Source: Zoroaster sp. YZ-2022
Lineage: Eukaryota > Echinodermata > Asteroidea > Forcipulatida > Zoroasteridae
Reading direction: 5' to 3'
DNA length: 64,000 nucleotides
Assembly (NCBI GenBank): GCA_029582265.1
Contig: CM055828.1
Location: 14,915,777 to 14,979,776, forward strand
Shown here: positions 21,201 through 36,200 of the stretch, in pieces
Position numbering within the stretch: position 1 is the first letter of the stretch
Layout of the letters: each line of letters starts with the position of its first letter
Translations under genes and position numbers: made by a program
The notes under the pieces: generated by a model
The model's input: only the letters and a program-made list of their open reading frames with translations
Databases searched by the model: none
Told to the model about the DNA's origin: nothing

Positions 21201-24200
21201 GCTTGTTCACATGAACTTGATGAAACATCCCCTCTATGTCGGCCATGAGTGCGACTGGTTCCTGGCGGAAACGAAGTAGGACACCTACCAAATTATTTGT
21301 CAGGTCAGGACCTTGGTGTACATTATCATTGAGTGAAGTATTCTTGTACTTCGCTGCACAATCAAAAACGATCCGAACCTTCCCTGGCTTACATGGGTGA
21401 CTTACCGGGTGATGAGGTAAGTACCAAACTGAACCATCCACTCTTCTAAGTTCATCTGGTGGTATTTCTTCTGCATAGCCCTTGTCTATCAACTCTGTGA
21501 TGCCCGCAGTATACATGTACATGTCGCTCAAGTTAATGTCACGTGACAACCTCCTTCCAAGTAGACGTAGTCTGTGTTCAGCTACTGCTCTGTTGTCTGG
21601 GAGACGGGGTGGCCTGGTCTTAAATGGAATATCTAGACTGTAGTGTCCGTCATCCAGACACAGTGACTTCTCCCACATGTTGATAACCTTCTTGTTGCTA
21701 ACAGAAATGTTATCTCCAGTTACTCCACCTACATCGTCCAACTTCCAGAAATGTTCGACCTGGCGTTGCAGACAGGTGTCTATGTCAATGAAGTGTGACA
21801 TCACATGATTTGAGGGCCCTGTTCCTACGGGTCCATTGAGAGTCCATCCCAGAATGGTCCTCGTAGCGTAGGGTGCTCTTGTTCCACCTTCACGAACTTC
21901 TTTGGGTATCATGACGGAAGGATTGTCTTGTCCGATGAGAAGATGAACCTCTCTTGTGTCTACGTCGGGCAGAGTAATGTCACTCAAATGTGGCCACTTG
22001 CTAAGTTCTTCCTTGGTCACAAGGCAGTCAGGGCTGACGTGTAGCTCGGGCCTGGTTAGCACATTCGACATGACAATGATATTCTCATCATTTATGTCAG
22101 CGACTTCAAGGTTTACAACGAAGGTGTCAAGGAGGGTGTCGTGGTTGTCAAGTGTTGTAAGCCTCATAGTGTCATGCTTCCCAAGTACTCCAAGTTTCTT
22201 GGTCAACATTTCCGAACAAAAGCTCTGTGTGGACCCAGTATCAAGTAGCGCATATGTGATGATGAAGTCAGCAAATCCTCCTGGGCGTTTAACTTTAACA
22301 GGTACGACAGGAAGGGCTACTTTCCCAACACCGGCCCCAGTGAAGCTACATGTCACGTTGGCTGGGGTAATCATTGTTGGTGTCTGACTAGCACTGATAT
22401 GTGCAACGTTGTCTGCTGAATAGAGCATTGTTGGGTTGTTGTTGGTCCGTTGTTGGTCCGTGATGTAGCACTGTCTCCAGAGCGAGGCAAATGCAGGAAC
22501 TTGGTGTGTTTAAGTCCGCACGCAGGCACAGTGCAAACGGTGTTTCTGGTACAGTCACATGCACGATGCCCTGGCTGAAGACAATTGATGCAAAGTCCTT
22601 TACTCTGCACGAATTTAAGTCGGTCAGTGACTCTCAGTGCTTTCCAGCCATCACACCCAAAGAGTCCGTGTCTTTGACTGCATTAAGGGCAAGGGCTAAG
22701 GGTTCTGCTGAGGCCAGTCGTTGTTCCTCCAGCAGGTGCTAACATGGGGTACCGATTTGGCTGCAATGTACTCTTTGTCGAAGGTTCCCCATTGGATGTC
22801 GGATCTACTTGGGTGTTGAAATTTACACGTTGGTTACTCTTCGTTCCATGTATGTCCTTTGACTTATCAGTGCGTGATTTGTCATTGTGATTCCTATTTA
22901 CTAGTTTGCCAAATACAGGATCATTCGCTCTTTCGGCTGCATCAGACACAAACTGAAGAACATCGTCAATGGTAGGGAGCCTTTTTCCCCAGTCTTTAGG
23001 TGATGTACTTTCTTAAGCCAACCTCTTCTCAGATCTATTGGTAGCTTCTCGATGATTTGGCATAAGCTTTTTCTGTTCAGCTCCCTGAGCTCGCCCATCG
23101 TATCGAGTGTCTCACGGCAGTTTCCGAGGTCATCGGAAAAGTTAAGTAGCGCTTTATTGTTGTGCACATCAGGACGATTTACGATCTTGTTAATCCAGGC
23201 TTCCGAGACGTCATACTCATTTCCAAATCGTTTTTTCAGTAGTTTTCTAGCAAGGGCATAACCCTCCGTAGGCTCCTTCACGCTGCAGCACTGGATTAAT
23301 TTTCTAGCTGATCCCGTGCAGTACTGCAGTAACCTTGCAAGCTTGGCGCTCTCACTGATGGAGTCTTTTTCGACGGTGTTCTCAAACGCCCGAATGAATG
23401 TCCAGTAGCTTATCGGATCACCATCAAGTCATCAATTCCGTCTTCGGAAGTTGCAGAGATTCGACGAGAGATTGCTGTTGAACCCGGGTGGTGTCTAGCA
23501 TTTGCGTAAGAACATCTTTAAAATCATCGTTGCTCGTTACAGCCGGTGTTTTCGGGGTTGTTGTCGGACGTATCGTCGGATGCATCACCGGATGTGTTAT
23601 CAGCGGTGTAGTGGAATAGCGAATGGTGGGAGCTTCTTGGTCCTGCATCAGCATATATCTTTTCTATAGCTTCGGCCTTGGCTAATTTTGTTTGAAAATC
23701 AACCTGTCGTCGGCGCTGACGAAGCTTGAGTTCATCCTCCTTGCGTCGGAGCTCAAGTCGTAGTTCTTCTTCCTCAATTTGCTGTCTTTCAAACTCAGTT
23801 GTGGCTTCTGCCTCAAGGGCAGCTCTTTCAGCGGCAGCTAACACTACAGCCTGGCTTTGGATGTAGATGAAATGCTTGAGGAATGATTACTAACAGTCTA
23901 TTGGTTTAACGTCATCCACTGTGGGTTCAAAATACTACTCTGTAGGTGGATCCATAATACTGAAGATGGCTGTGAAACTTGAAGCTATAAATTTAACTAA
24001 TGTAGCCTCCAAATGCTACAGATGGACGTTGATGTCGTGGTTAATAAAGCTCAAGAATTGATACGCACACGGTGACTTAAGTAAACATCTCAATCCTTTT
24101 TTATAACTTTAATGATGATGACGTATGGGATTCCATAAGCGTATGCATGTGACCACGGTGTAACAAAGGTCTGGCAAGAATAAGGCAAAGTTGTGACACA

Positions 24201-27200
24201 GATGTGTGTGATGCGTGGGTGTGGGGGTGTGCGTGTGTGTGTGGTTCAACTGTAACAAATAAATACATTTAAGTAAATGTCATTTTACAATGTAAATGTC
24301 AACTTATCAAACAGTGCCTCTGGTAGTCTAGACTGATAATTAATTGCCTAACTATATGCAAAGGGAAAATCGTAAATATACCCACTACAGTAGGAACAAA
24401 CGACACTAAGAAACGAGCACCATTAAACCTTAAAAATAGCGCCCCCTATAGACAGATCATGACGTGACATGGCCATTATAAGAAATAATCGCTACAGAAT
24501 TTCACCTCAAACTACAGCTTTATCCAACTACTAACCATAACAATAAATCTCCAAGCTTATCTATGGATAATTAAGAATAAGCGGTAAGACTTACTTTATC
24601 TGAGCTGTCCAGGGTTGACGATTAATTAACCAGAAATACAATAAAAAATGTGTTGGGAAAAATGTTGCTCACATTGTGCTTCTCAAAGCGCGGCAAAATG
24701 TAGCACCCTCAAGTGAGCAACAGAAAACACGGATTTAGTTGCGTGTCTCTGAAACCACAAAGCGCATAGCTTAACACGACAAAAAATTTCAACAATAATC
24801 ATTAAGATATTCCGGCCGCTACAAATATTCCTTATAATCACAGGGCAGGCCTCATGACAGTTGTGACGGCAGGTACCGGTGATTAACATGCGTGGAGGGT
24901 TACCATTGATGATGTGATTACATGTATATGTAATTAAGTTTACCTAAAATAATTTGTTACATTTTGATTCAACTGACTGAAACAAGGATGTTATGATCAT
25001 AATCACTCATTTATTATATGGTCATACAACTGTACATCATATATGGCAAATATATAAGTTTGAGAAAAAATGTGTGAAAAACATCCATTTTTCAAATTGC
25101 CAACACACCATGAAGGAGTTGAGTGCCAAAGCTGAAATTTGGTGCATAAGTAGATATAATATACAGGGTGTCCCCATAAAAAGTATACCGAGATAAAAAT
25201 TACTGTAATGGCAAAACTACTTTATATGGGAAAGAGAAATATATCTCTAGAAAGGGCAGAATGTCCTCTTTGCAATGGTATATACAGCTTGTGATGTTAT
25301 TGACACAGATGAGTGAACAAACTAGACAGATGTTAAGGGTACTGATGAAAGCAGGACTGTGACAAGTTTGCATATTTGAATAACAAAGCTCAACCATGCA
25401 AGTGTGCAGAATACCAAATGCCTTTGCTTTTTCAACACATGAATGTTCATCCTACCTGCATTGTGTAATGTGCTTACTGGATGCAGCAAAAGCATTGCAT
25501 GCTGTAGGAAACTTTCACTTCATCAGCAAACATGGTCCAGTTCACAGTTGAGTAGACGGCATTTGTTGTCCAGAAGTACCATGAAACAAAAAGTTATGTT
25601 GCAACTCAAAATGCCTTCAGGATTCGTTTCCCGGACAGGGAACCGCCAACAAAACGGACTATCTGGAAAAATGTTAAAAAGTATGGCGAACATGGCACAA
25701 GTTTAAACCGTAACACAGGTCGATCTGGACGTCCACGAACTGGAAGGTCTCAGGAAAACATCGAATTGGTAAGAGAAGCAGTTGAAAGAAACCCAAGGAT
25801 TAGCAGCAGGAGAAATGGTACTGGTATACCACATTCAACGTTCAACAACATCACACGAAATGATTTACACCTTCATCACTATCACATCCATGTTCAGCAT
25901 CAACTCCTGCAAGCAGATTATGACAGAAGAGTCACATTTTCACGGTGGTTTTTGGATAAATGTAACAGGGATGAACAGTTTCTTCAATTCTTTATCATTG
26001 GAGATGAGGCAGGTTTTTGCATGAATGGAACAGTTAACTTCCATAACGAGCATGTGTATGCTGAACGTCGTAATCCACCTGCAGCTGCGTCCTATGAGCG
26101 AAACATGAGCAGGGAGAGGGTGAATGTATGGGTTGGAATGTGTGGTAATGGATCATTATTAGGACCATTTTTCTTCCAAGGAAATTTAAATGGACAGGAC
26201 TATTTGAATCTGATTAATGAATCTGTGGTGCCAGCAATGGAACAGATCTTCCCGAGACAACGACGTGGAGCTTTCAGGAGGGTGTGGTGGGCTCAGGATG
26301 GCGCCCCACCTCACAGACTTGTTGCTGTGAGGCAACGTCTGGCAGAACTTTTTGGGAACAGAGTAATTGCTGTTTACAATGAGGTTGAATGGCCGCCACG
26401 TTAGCCGGATTTGACACCATGCGATTTCTTTTTATGGGGTGACCTGCAGAACAAAATTTTCACTACACCCCCAGCCAATGTTCATCAGGAGTTACGTGCA
26501 AGAATAGTGGAAGAAGTCGATAATCTCCATCAAGACCCTGGAATGATCAGACGAGCAGTAAGGGACATGTGACGAAGATGTCAGATGTGCATTGACAGGA
26601 ATGGTGGCCATGTGGAGGGCACAGCACATTAAACTTTTGAGGTACATGTAAGTAGCGAAAACAAAGCAGATTACATTGTTTTACATTGTAGGTACATTCC
26701 TTGTTTTCAAGAATGTGTTGAAAAAGCAAAGGCATTTGGTATTCTGCACACTTGCATGGTTGAGCTTTGTTATTCAAATATGCAAACTTGTCAGTCCTGC
26801 TTTCAGTACCCTTAACATCTGTCTAGTTTGTTCACTCATCTGTGTCAATAACATCACAAGCTGTATACCATTGCAAAGAGGACATTCTGCCCTTTCTAGA
26901 GATATATTTCTCTTTCCCATATATAAAGTAGTTTTGCCATTACAGTAATTTTTATCTCGGTATACTTTTTATGGGGACACCCTGTATATGTTTGACTGGT
27001 GTAAATTTCAAAAAATGTTTCAATTGATACCGGGGTCAAGACGCAGGGGGTCTTTTTGACCTTTTTTTTGGCTAGAGCCCACTTTGGACCAATGCTATTT
27101 CTTAATTAATGCATTGGTGAGCTTATAATTACTCATGGCTACAGACATGCACCCACAGATAATACCTAAGGAATATGGGATTCATGTGACCCCTCATGTC

Positions 27201-30200
27201 GGCACAGGGTGACCTAAAAAATCGCCAAAAACATTTTCGGCTGAATAAGCTGCCTACTTTGGGTGACAATAACTAAAAAACTAAATAAGATACATTCAAT
27301 TTGAGTGCAGATTCATGAAAATTGGCAAAAAGTTAGCTAGAGTACCAAGTTTGAGCTTTCTACATGTACCTGGTACAAAGACTGAATTATGAGCTTTCAA
27401 AGTCGGAAAATATCACAAAAATCACTTTTTGCGACTCACGCGCTCATAAAATGGCCGCCTCGACCAAATTTCAACAGGCCATATCTCGAAAACGACATGG
27501 AGTATGATTTAGTTTTTTTGTATGTGTTCATTCTGGCCACATTCCATCATTCTGATGAAGTTTCATCAAAATCTGAGAGGGTCACCTGGGAACTTTTCTG
27601 AAAATTGGTTGATTTGACACGGAATGACCCAGGTATGATTGTAAAATCTTTCCAGGATGCTGGTATGATATGATTTATTGAAATCATTCAATAAAGTCTT
27701 AAGAAAAAGATGGGTACCAAGGAGAAAACAGTAGACTTGACCACTTACAGTAGGGCATACTGGACCATACATGTATCTCACGGACCATCACATCACCAGC
27801 CCAGTTGGATCATCCTGGCCCAGCACGCCCTAAATCATCAGGCCACATACATGTAACCTGTAATCGACATCTAATCTAATGAGCAGCACTGGCACCACAG
27901 AGACCTTGCAGTGGTCGACAGCCAACTAACTGTGGATCCTTCCTTAGCAAGTGGCACATGCCAGAGAGGCCATGGTTGGACCAGAGATTTTAAAGAAAAT
28001 CCTTGTCCACAAGTTCTGTGGATCGAAGAAAACCCTATTGCCCAACCAAGGATCGATCGGCACATAATGGTCCGCTACACTTCATGTACTTCTGGGGTTT
28101 CTTCTACCCACTTTTTCTCATCACCAGGTTTCCTGGTACACCAACATCACTGGGCAAACCAATCATGCCAAAGAAACAGAGACTACCACCCTGGGGACAA
28201 AAAAGAGTGAGCCTACTCCTTCATAAAGGAGTAGCTCTTGTACCCACTTTAAGTCATCTGGGACAATTCACCAAAATATGCATGTGGAACTACAGCCCAA
28301 AGAAGTTTATTGTTACTTCTTGATTAAAATATAAACACATTGTTCTATTTGCTGACTATCTAGTTTGTGTGGCCGTCAGGTGCTGACTTTCGGTTTTAAA
28401 ACCGTTTAACTGACAGTGAAAGTTTTGGTTAAACGGTTAACAAACTAACTGGTAACTCCCAGTACTACTCCATCCCACATGCCATCAGGGATACCTGGAC
28501 CAAGTGACTGACTTCCTACCAAGGAATATCAAAGAGACGGGAGAAAAATAAGCCAGAAGTGATGTTCTACAGCTTCTCCTTACACCAGGTTCTCCATCAC
28601 TGGTTCTCGGACTACACCCGGTTCTCCATGGACATGTCGTAAATGTAGTACATGAATTGTATACATAATATTATATGTACATTGTACATTGACCATACAA
28701 AACCATTTGGATGATTTTGAATAGTGCTGTAATTGCCAAGCACTTCTGTGGTAATCAGTTACCTATTACTACTGCTACTAGTACTACCATGACTACACAC
28801 AGTAATACATTGTTTACCATAGTGTGGATGATATCCGATGGCATGGGCAATTTGTTATTACAAATGATTTTAAATGATCAATCAACAGGAGGGTTTAAAG
28901 ACAGTCCAATTAATAGCCTAATTTAATTTAAAAATGCTGGGAATCATAGTGGTTAGCTTTTTATTCCAATCCAAAATATTAGACTATTTGTATACAGTAC
29001 ATGTACCATCCCCCTAGAGAATAGTGCTTGGCAAGTAATTTAAAATAATAATAGTAGTGGTTAAAAAAAAACATTAAAATTACATTATGTCAGTCACCGA
29101 ACCAACATGTAGCACAAAATGCACATTTTATTCCTCGAATGTGTGGACTAATGTGAACAATATTTGTAACACAAACTTCCCATAATCATTTCTTATCATT
29201 AGAACCTATGAAGTATTTTCCAAGAACGCATTTAAACAATCGAATACATGTATACGTTTTAGTTAGCAACTTCACGACTACATGTACCATTTCTCGAGAC
29301 AGACGGTCGCCAACTCGAATAAAATCCAACCCACGCGTGTCCTGCATGGTTTACTTTGTGGCAATTGAAGCGAGGGCCCACGTTTACAAACGAGTAAGCC
29401 CTCGCTCGAACACGTTCGTACTCGTTCTACATGTAACTTGCTCGAACTTGCAAGCCCCTGTCACGCAAAAACTGTTGTTGCGAGTGCATATTTTTCCCCT
29501 CGCAATATTACGTGGGCCCCCGTTTCAAGCGTTCGCAATACACGGCACGTTCCCCATTCCCCCGCGTGTTTTTGAAGCAAGTTGTGGGCTGTACTGTATT
29601 TCAATTGCTAGTCATACTCACAAATGTTAACTACTTGATTAATCATCCTGCCATGATTAGTACTTGCGAGTAGTAACCTATTCACAAGTAATTAATGATT
29701 CACAAAATGTTTTTGTAAAAGAATGAAAATGATTTTCAAAATTAATTTCTGTCATCCAAAGACAGAAATTTAGGCATCTTATTCTAAATGCATTTTCACT
29801 ATTTTTCATGGTTTACTTTTCCCCCTTATTAAAAGTTTAAGATGTCTCCATTAATTATATTTCAAATTATTTTGTTGGGTGTATTGTAATGCTGCAGCTA
29901 AACTATGTCCTACAAACAAATAATAATAATAAATTCTTATAAACATTAAAGGGGCAATATCGTCACAATCAGAGCAAAACGTTTGACAGGGCATGGAATC
30001 GTTGTCCAGTTTTAGCTGAACTCAGTGCCTGAAAATAAAACCTGATGAGCGTGTACTTGCCTAGATAACAGGATGCCTCTGAGATAACGAGCTGATGCAT
30101 AAATATGATTATTGCACTCACTGATAGGACACGGATTCCATTCCCTGTTGAAAGTAGCTGCCTTGATCATGATGATAATACATAATGTATGTCTCTTTCA

Positions 30201-33200
30201 TGACACAATGAAATAAGCTGAAATGTTTGCAGGTTGTTTTTATGTACATGATCTTGATACGTATGGATGCATACAAATATTTTACAAAAAGGTATGTTGG
30301 TTTTAAGTCGTACACACTTCTTGTTGTTTTTCATACATGTATTAGATATTCATCAACAATGAATGGCATGATGCAGTGAGTGGTAAAACCTTCTCTACCA
30401 TCAACCCTTCTACCGAAGAGAAGATCTGTGATGTTGCTGAGGCAGATAAGGTGATTTCACAACTTTTTTTATCAGGTCTGTTACCATGTGAAGTATGGCA
30501 TTGTACTGGGAATTTGAGCATGCACAACATCGTGGTATAAGCAAGGCACTTGATGCTACTTGATAGTTCCATAACCAAACTTGATGGGAACTTGATGTGA
30601 TCAGTTGGCTACATGCACTTTATTGGCGCATTTATAGTGCAGTACGCATTAAATGCGCATAGGATTAAGTACATCTCACACATGTTGGCAAGTCATTCAC
30701 TGCTACTTTTGAGACCTTGTGTGTCAGTCTGTGGAATACCATGTCATGAATGGCCCAAATCAATTGTTCTTGGAGTACATGTTCATAATGTATTATGCCA
30801 TGGACTAGTTAGTGCATGACTGGCACTCCTTTAGTCCTTGGCTTCTACAAATACATGCACATGTACATGTAGCATTTACATGTACATTTAACATTTACCA
30901 TGTTTCCCCTACGCCTGAATACCTATTCCTTGTTTCCTACAATTTTTAGCAGTTCAACTTGGCTCATTGAACCAAAATATTGCTGCATGTAAAGAAATAA
31001 TATCAAATGTTGTTGATGCATAATGCATGTACTTAATAAACTTCCCTATACTTGTTCATTATCATTATTGAACCTGGCCAAGGGTTTCTTGGTGCAACAG
31101 CTGAACAAAAGAGCCTTGCACAGCTTTGCATAGTGATCATACGTGTACATTCTTAATGTGCTTTTGCTGATGTCATTACACATTTTATTTTGTCAAGGAT
31201 GATGTTGAGAAAGCTGTTCAGGCAGCCAGGTCAGCCTTTGCTCTTGGCTCACCATGGCGGACTACTGATGCTTCAAGACGGGGTCGTCTGATGAACAAAC
31301 TGGCTGACTTGATTGAGAGGGACCAAAACTATTTAGCTGTAAGTTATACATTTAAAGCATGCCCTTCGCACATGGGCCTACCATGTAGGGAAGGATTTTC
31401 TTGTAAAATTGTTTACTCAAAAAGTGTGATCACACTCGTAGATGAATTAATTTGTCAATATTGGCGTAAATTATTGAGGTCACAAATTTATTTGTAAATG
31501 TTGGTGTTAATACTCATTAAGTTGTGAATTTTGTCACAATTTTGTTTTGAGAGCTTTTGTGATGTACGTATTATACAACAATACCACACAAATGATTACA
31601 TTATTGTACTGTTTCTATTACCAACACCCATTATAGTATGCTTAAGCCTGAAATAAAATTATATAAATCTTTCTATATCCATATAGTGACATTGCAAACA
31701 TTTATGTCAATAACAATGATTACGCATAAATTCACAATATCAGGAATATTGACGCCAATATTTGTTACTAATTTTGTGATATAATAAATGTTGATGCCAT
31801 AATTAAGGGATATATTTTATGTCATACACCAATATTTGCGATTTACAACAAAGTCATTGTAAAAGGAGGTGACTGTGGGAGTCTTTAAGGTAGTCTGACT
31901 AGCACGGTTATGTGTCCTTAGTATAATGTTAACAATGCATTGTATTTGTTGTACTTCAGAGCTTGGAGACTTTGGACAATGGGAAACCATACTCTGTAGC
32001 TCTAGCAGCAGATCTGCAACTGGTCATCAAATGCTTCAGGTAAGTGTTATTATTATTAATTTTTTGATTTATTTTCAACAAATTATCTTGTTGCCAAAGG
32101 AAAAATTGCTTCAGATTTTACATTAAAAATATCAAGAAATTAAAACACTTTAAATGAAACATAAGAATTAAAAAGAGAAAATGTACCATCATTATACGTT
32201 CAGCATATATTAAATTTAAAAAATATATACTGATCATTTTACAATCGACACAAATTAAAAACTGTTAAGCAGAAGGAAATTACCAAACAATTAACAGTCA
32301 ATCACGAAAAATACACATCACACGTGTTTATACAGTGTTATTCTGCACAAACATACTAGTAGTGGACACCATGTTGACAATAGAGAACACAATAACATTT
32401 GCACTATGTCAGCATTTATGCTGTATCCAATTGGACAGCCTTTAAAAAAACAATTACTGATGCATTTGAGCTACATTGGAGAGTAGATGTGGCTTTTTAT
32501 GTCCTAAAACATAGATTAAAAATGTGCCTTTTTCATCAGAATGACAATTGTTTTTCATCAATCCAGTTGATCTCACAGTATGACAAATGTGCCAAAGTCA
32601 CTTGGTTAATTGCAATGCTTGTCAGAATTTGTTTTAAATATATAGTGTACATGAAAGCCTGCATAATAATAATATTAAATAATAATAATGATGGAGGCAT
32701 TTTTAAAGCGTTCTTACATGAGGTATCACAGCGTTGTACATTATTACCCCTGCTCATCAGACGCATAAATCATTCCTGAAACCATCTCAGCTCCCTGTGG
32801 AGTACATACAAATGTAGCTCAATTGCTGCCATTTCGGCGCATATGGGCTAATCAAACACAACAACCAACTCTGCCCTCACAGGTACCCATTTACTCCTGG
32901 GTGGAGAGAAGCAATTATGGTAAAGTGTCTTGCTCGAGGATACAAGCACCGCGGTCGAGATTCGAACCCACATTCTGACGACTCAGCCATCAGAACACAT
33001 GATCATGGCACTCCATGCATGACATTACACCGCATGTACATGTATGTATGACTACATGTATCAGTGTATGTACATGTATGTTCATGTATGTACATCAAAC
33101 ATAGACTGGAATTCATACATAACTACAATGTACTATAAAAAGGCAAACAAATGGGCATCATGCTTCACTGAGTAAATTTTGCCACACAATGTAAAATTCA

Positions 33201-36200
33201 CTGAATTCAATGCGGCTGACTACTGAACAATATGAAAACGTCCTACTAGGGCACTTGATTCAGCAGTATGCCAGTGCGGGGTCATGTTCACACAAGCAGG
33301 ATCAAACCACATCACTGCCACATGCCATTAGAGTCAAATCATCAGCTACATCTTGTGTGTATATACACGGCTGTTTCCCTTTAAAAAAAGTACCCCCTCT
33401 GTTGTCGAAAGTTAAACAGTATGCAAATGAGGCGTTTGATCCGTCATTCATACATCTCGCGCGTAGGGGTTCAAATCTATATTTGGTTTGTTTACATTTT
33501 GCTTTCTTGTGATTGGTTTTCAAGTTAAATATGCAATTTTTTTATGAATATACTAAGTTTATTTAATAAACAGTCACATGATAGCTTTTCCCGCGAAATT
33601 GAGGCTGTTTACATTGTGGAATTGCCGGTGAAGTCTACGTAGTGGAAGGCAGCCATTTAAATGTCGTCTTTGCCTTGAACATTTGAAGACGTTTTTCAAG
33701 CTGTCGTCATGGATACGTCCGAATTTTTGATAAGCACAATCGACCTAGTAAATCAACGATGATGGCATCTACTTTTATTTTATCCACAAAGTAAGTCTGG
33801 GACAAGGTTATTTCCTTTAAAAAACTTTCCCCAAAAATCAGTTTATGCGGTTGGTTTTAATATTATTGTGTACAAAGTAATGGCGCTAACGTACATACAT
33901 GTTTAGTGCATCCATCGTAACGCATTACGTGTTTACGTACACCGTACACGGTTAACTCGTTTTGATCGTGTGTATTCTGAATGCCTAGAAAGGATAGCCA
34001 TTTTTACAGAAACAGTTGTGTACGGTTACTGTGAATTCTTGCAAAAAGACATGTACTGCATCAAATGAACATTCAGCCTGATCCCTGACAATGAATACAT
34101 TTGGCCTCGCAGTCTTTAAGTTTATTAAAACACACAGTGGCGTTAAATTAATAAATGATAGGCAAACTGTTTCGTTGTTAATAAAGTGAAACTTGTTTCA
34201 ACAATGTTTGTTTTTACATGTATTGAATTCAGTAGTTCAATCGATAGGCCTAACGTTATGAACGTGAATGTAACTTCACACCGTACATTATTGTACATTT
34301 ACGGTATACTGCATTTTCATCCGCATGTCAACTTTGCACTATATTTACATGCTTGGAAATATAATGGTGTTGAAGATATCCAAGAGAACGGTCTGGATGA
34401 GTAGTGTTATTTTTTAATGTTTTCATAGAACTATGGAAGCCTTACTATTATTTTATTATCATTTCTTTCACCCAGGAATTGAAAACAGTTTACAACATTG
34501 GCAGTTGGCTCCTATTAATTTAGGACATCTACGACAACAGGTAATTTAACTAGAAATAGTATTCAGTCTAATTCTTATTTACATGTAGGCTACTTGTTAA
34601 CAGACGATTTCTGCTTTTTCAATTTATTTGTATTTCCTCCATTTGTCCTTCATGTCCTCTGTTGTTATTCTCCTATGATAGTTCAAGGCAACTTGTCCAT
34701 TCTCATTTTCGTCATTTCAATTTTGTTTGTTACATAAAGGCCTTTGTACATTATTTATAAAATTATATACATTGTAAATGCTCTGCTTCCAGTTTTCTCT
34801 AAAGTTCTTTTGAGTATTCACCACAGGTCCTTTTAAATGATAAGTGCAAAACTTATTTCAAAAAAGATTTTTCTTGTGTTTCAGGCTCTGTATAGCTTGT
34901 TCAATGGCAACTGGAATTGGATCTCCAGGTTACTGCTTTTTGAGAAGGTTGGCAGCTTTCAAGATGTTGTCACTAGACTTGCTTCATCAAAAGTTGTACT
35001 AGGCCTACATATAGGTCTGTCTGGAGATGTTTTCTTCGGGCATACATGGGCAGATAGTTGATGCACTTTTCCAAGTGGAAGACACGATGCCCAGACAACC
35101 ACCACATTTTTAAAGTTGAACATGCAGTATTCTAGGACTTTTGGAGATTTTATTTTCAATTTCTTTGGTCGTCCTGGTTGTGCCTGTTTGTTGAACTGTT
35201 CACAAACTTGGTAGTTGTCTACCCTCTCATGTTTATACCAGTTAGGCGTGACTGATTGTCAGTGCCTTAATTTCCTCGCGCAAGTATACATTTACCTATA
35301 TTATATTTTGATTTATATGGATGTCACATTGTTTGATTTATGCAATATATACACAATTATTAATCATATTGCATATAAATTTATATTTATTACTTTTATA
35401 ATCACTTCAAATGATTAACTTCGTCATCAGCTTTCATGTTCCATTTTAAGATTCAATTAATAAGTTTTCGAGTCTCAAGATAATAAATTCACTTTTATCA
35501 ATCTTGACCATCTTAGAATGGTTGTTTTTTGTCTATATCCATCTGGTTGTTGTCTACATTGCCTTTATTTGTGACTGTTACTATTTATTATTCCTTGGTT
35601 ATAACATTTTTTATTTTATGTTACACACCCCCTTCTCTCCTGACCCAATCCCTTTGTTCAACTTGTATACCCTGTTATGTTTATATAACATTCATATACA
35701 ATTACAATGTTCATTTCTCTTGTAGTGTTTGTAAGATTGTTGCATTTTTGGCCAAATAAATAATGACAATAAAATAATTGATGGATGTTGATCAGAAATG
35801 TCGTCCCATATACTCCAACCAAACACATCTTTTGAAAAAAGGCCTTCCTGCGATCTGAATAGTTAAAATATTGTGCTGCTTATCTTGGCCCTGTCAAGTT
35901 TAACGTTTATATAATTACAATGTTCATTTCTCATTTATTCTTTGTATGATTGTTGTATTTTGACCGAATAAAACATAATAATAATAGAATATTTGATGGT
36001 GTTGCTTAGAATTGTGGTCCCATGTTCTCCCACCAAATAATTATAGAAAATGCCTTTCTGAAGTCTGAACACCTGCTCATCTTAGCCATTTTCATGTAGC
36101 TATAATCAGTCTATTACCATAATTCTTCATAACTTTGTCAGAGCATTTTTTTAAATGAAAATCAAAACTCATCTCCAGATAAACAGGAATGTGGAAAACA

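Larger units (their letters stand above)
17753..24823 (-). mobile_element. BEL/Pao LTR retrotransposon (7071 bp)
   Basis: Flanked by a 5-bp target duplication AATAT (17748-17752 and 24824-24828), the size typical of BEL/Pao. LTRs begin TGTAGC and end GCTACA on the + strand. Order on the minus strand: 5' LTR (24001-24823), gag, protease-RT, RNase H-integrase, 3' LTR. The ORFs have frameshifts and an internal pol deletion, so the copy is dead. It sits in ALDH2 intron 1 in antisense orientation. No clear polypurine tract is visible beside the 3' LTR. Confidence 0.92.
25040..27545. repeat. Dispersed repeat split by a mariner element
   Basis: 25040-25161 and 26987-27545 together match the inverse of 16505-17160. 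The two halves are separated exactly by the mariner element at 25164-26984. Confidence 0.8.

Noticed and set aside
32399..32779. A 126-codon ORF in intron 4 as a gene
   Set aside because: Low-complexity translation, no motif, no splice context and an overlapping opposite-strand ORF.
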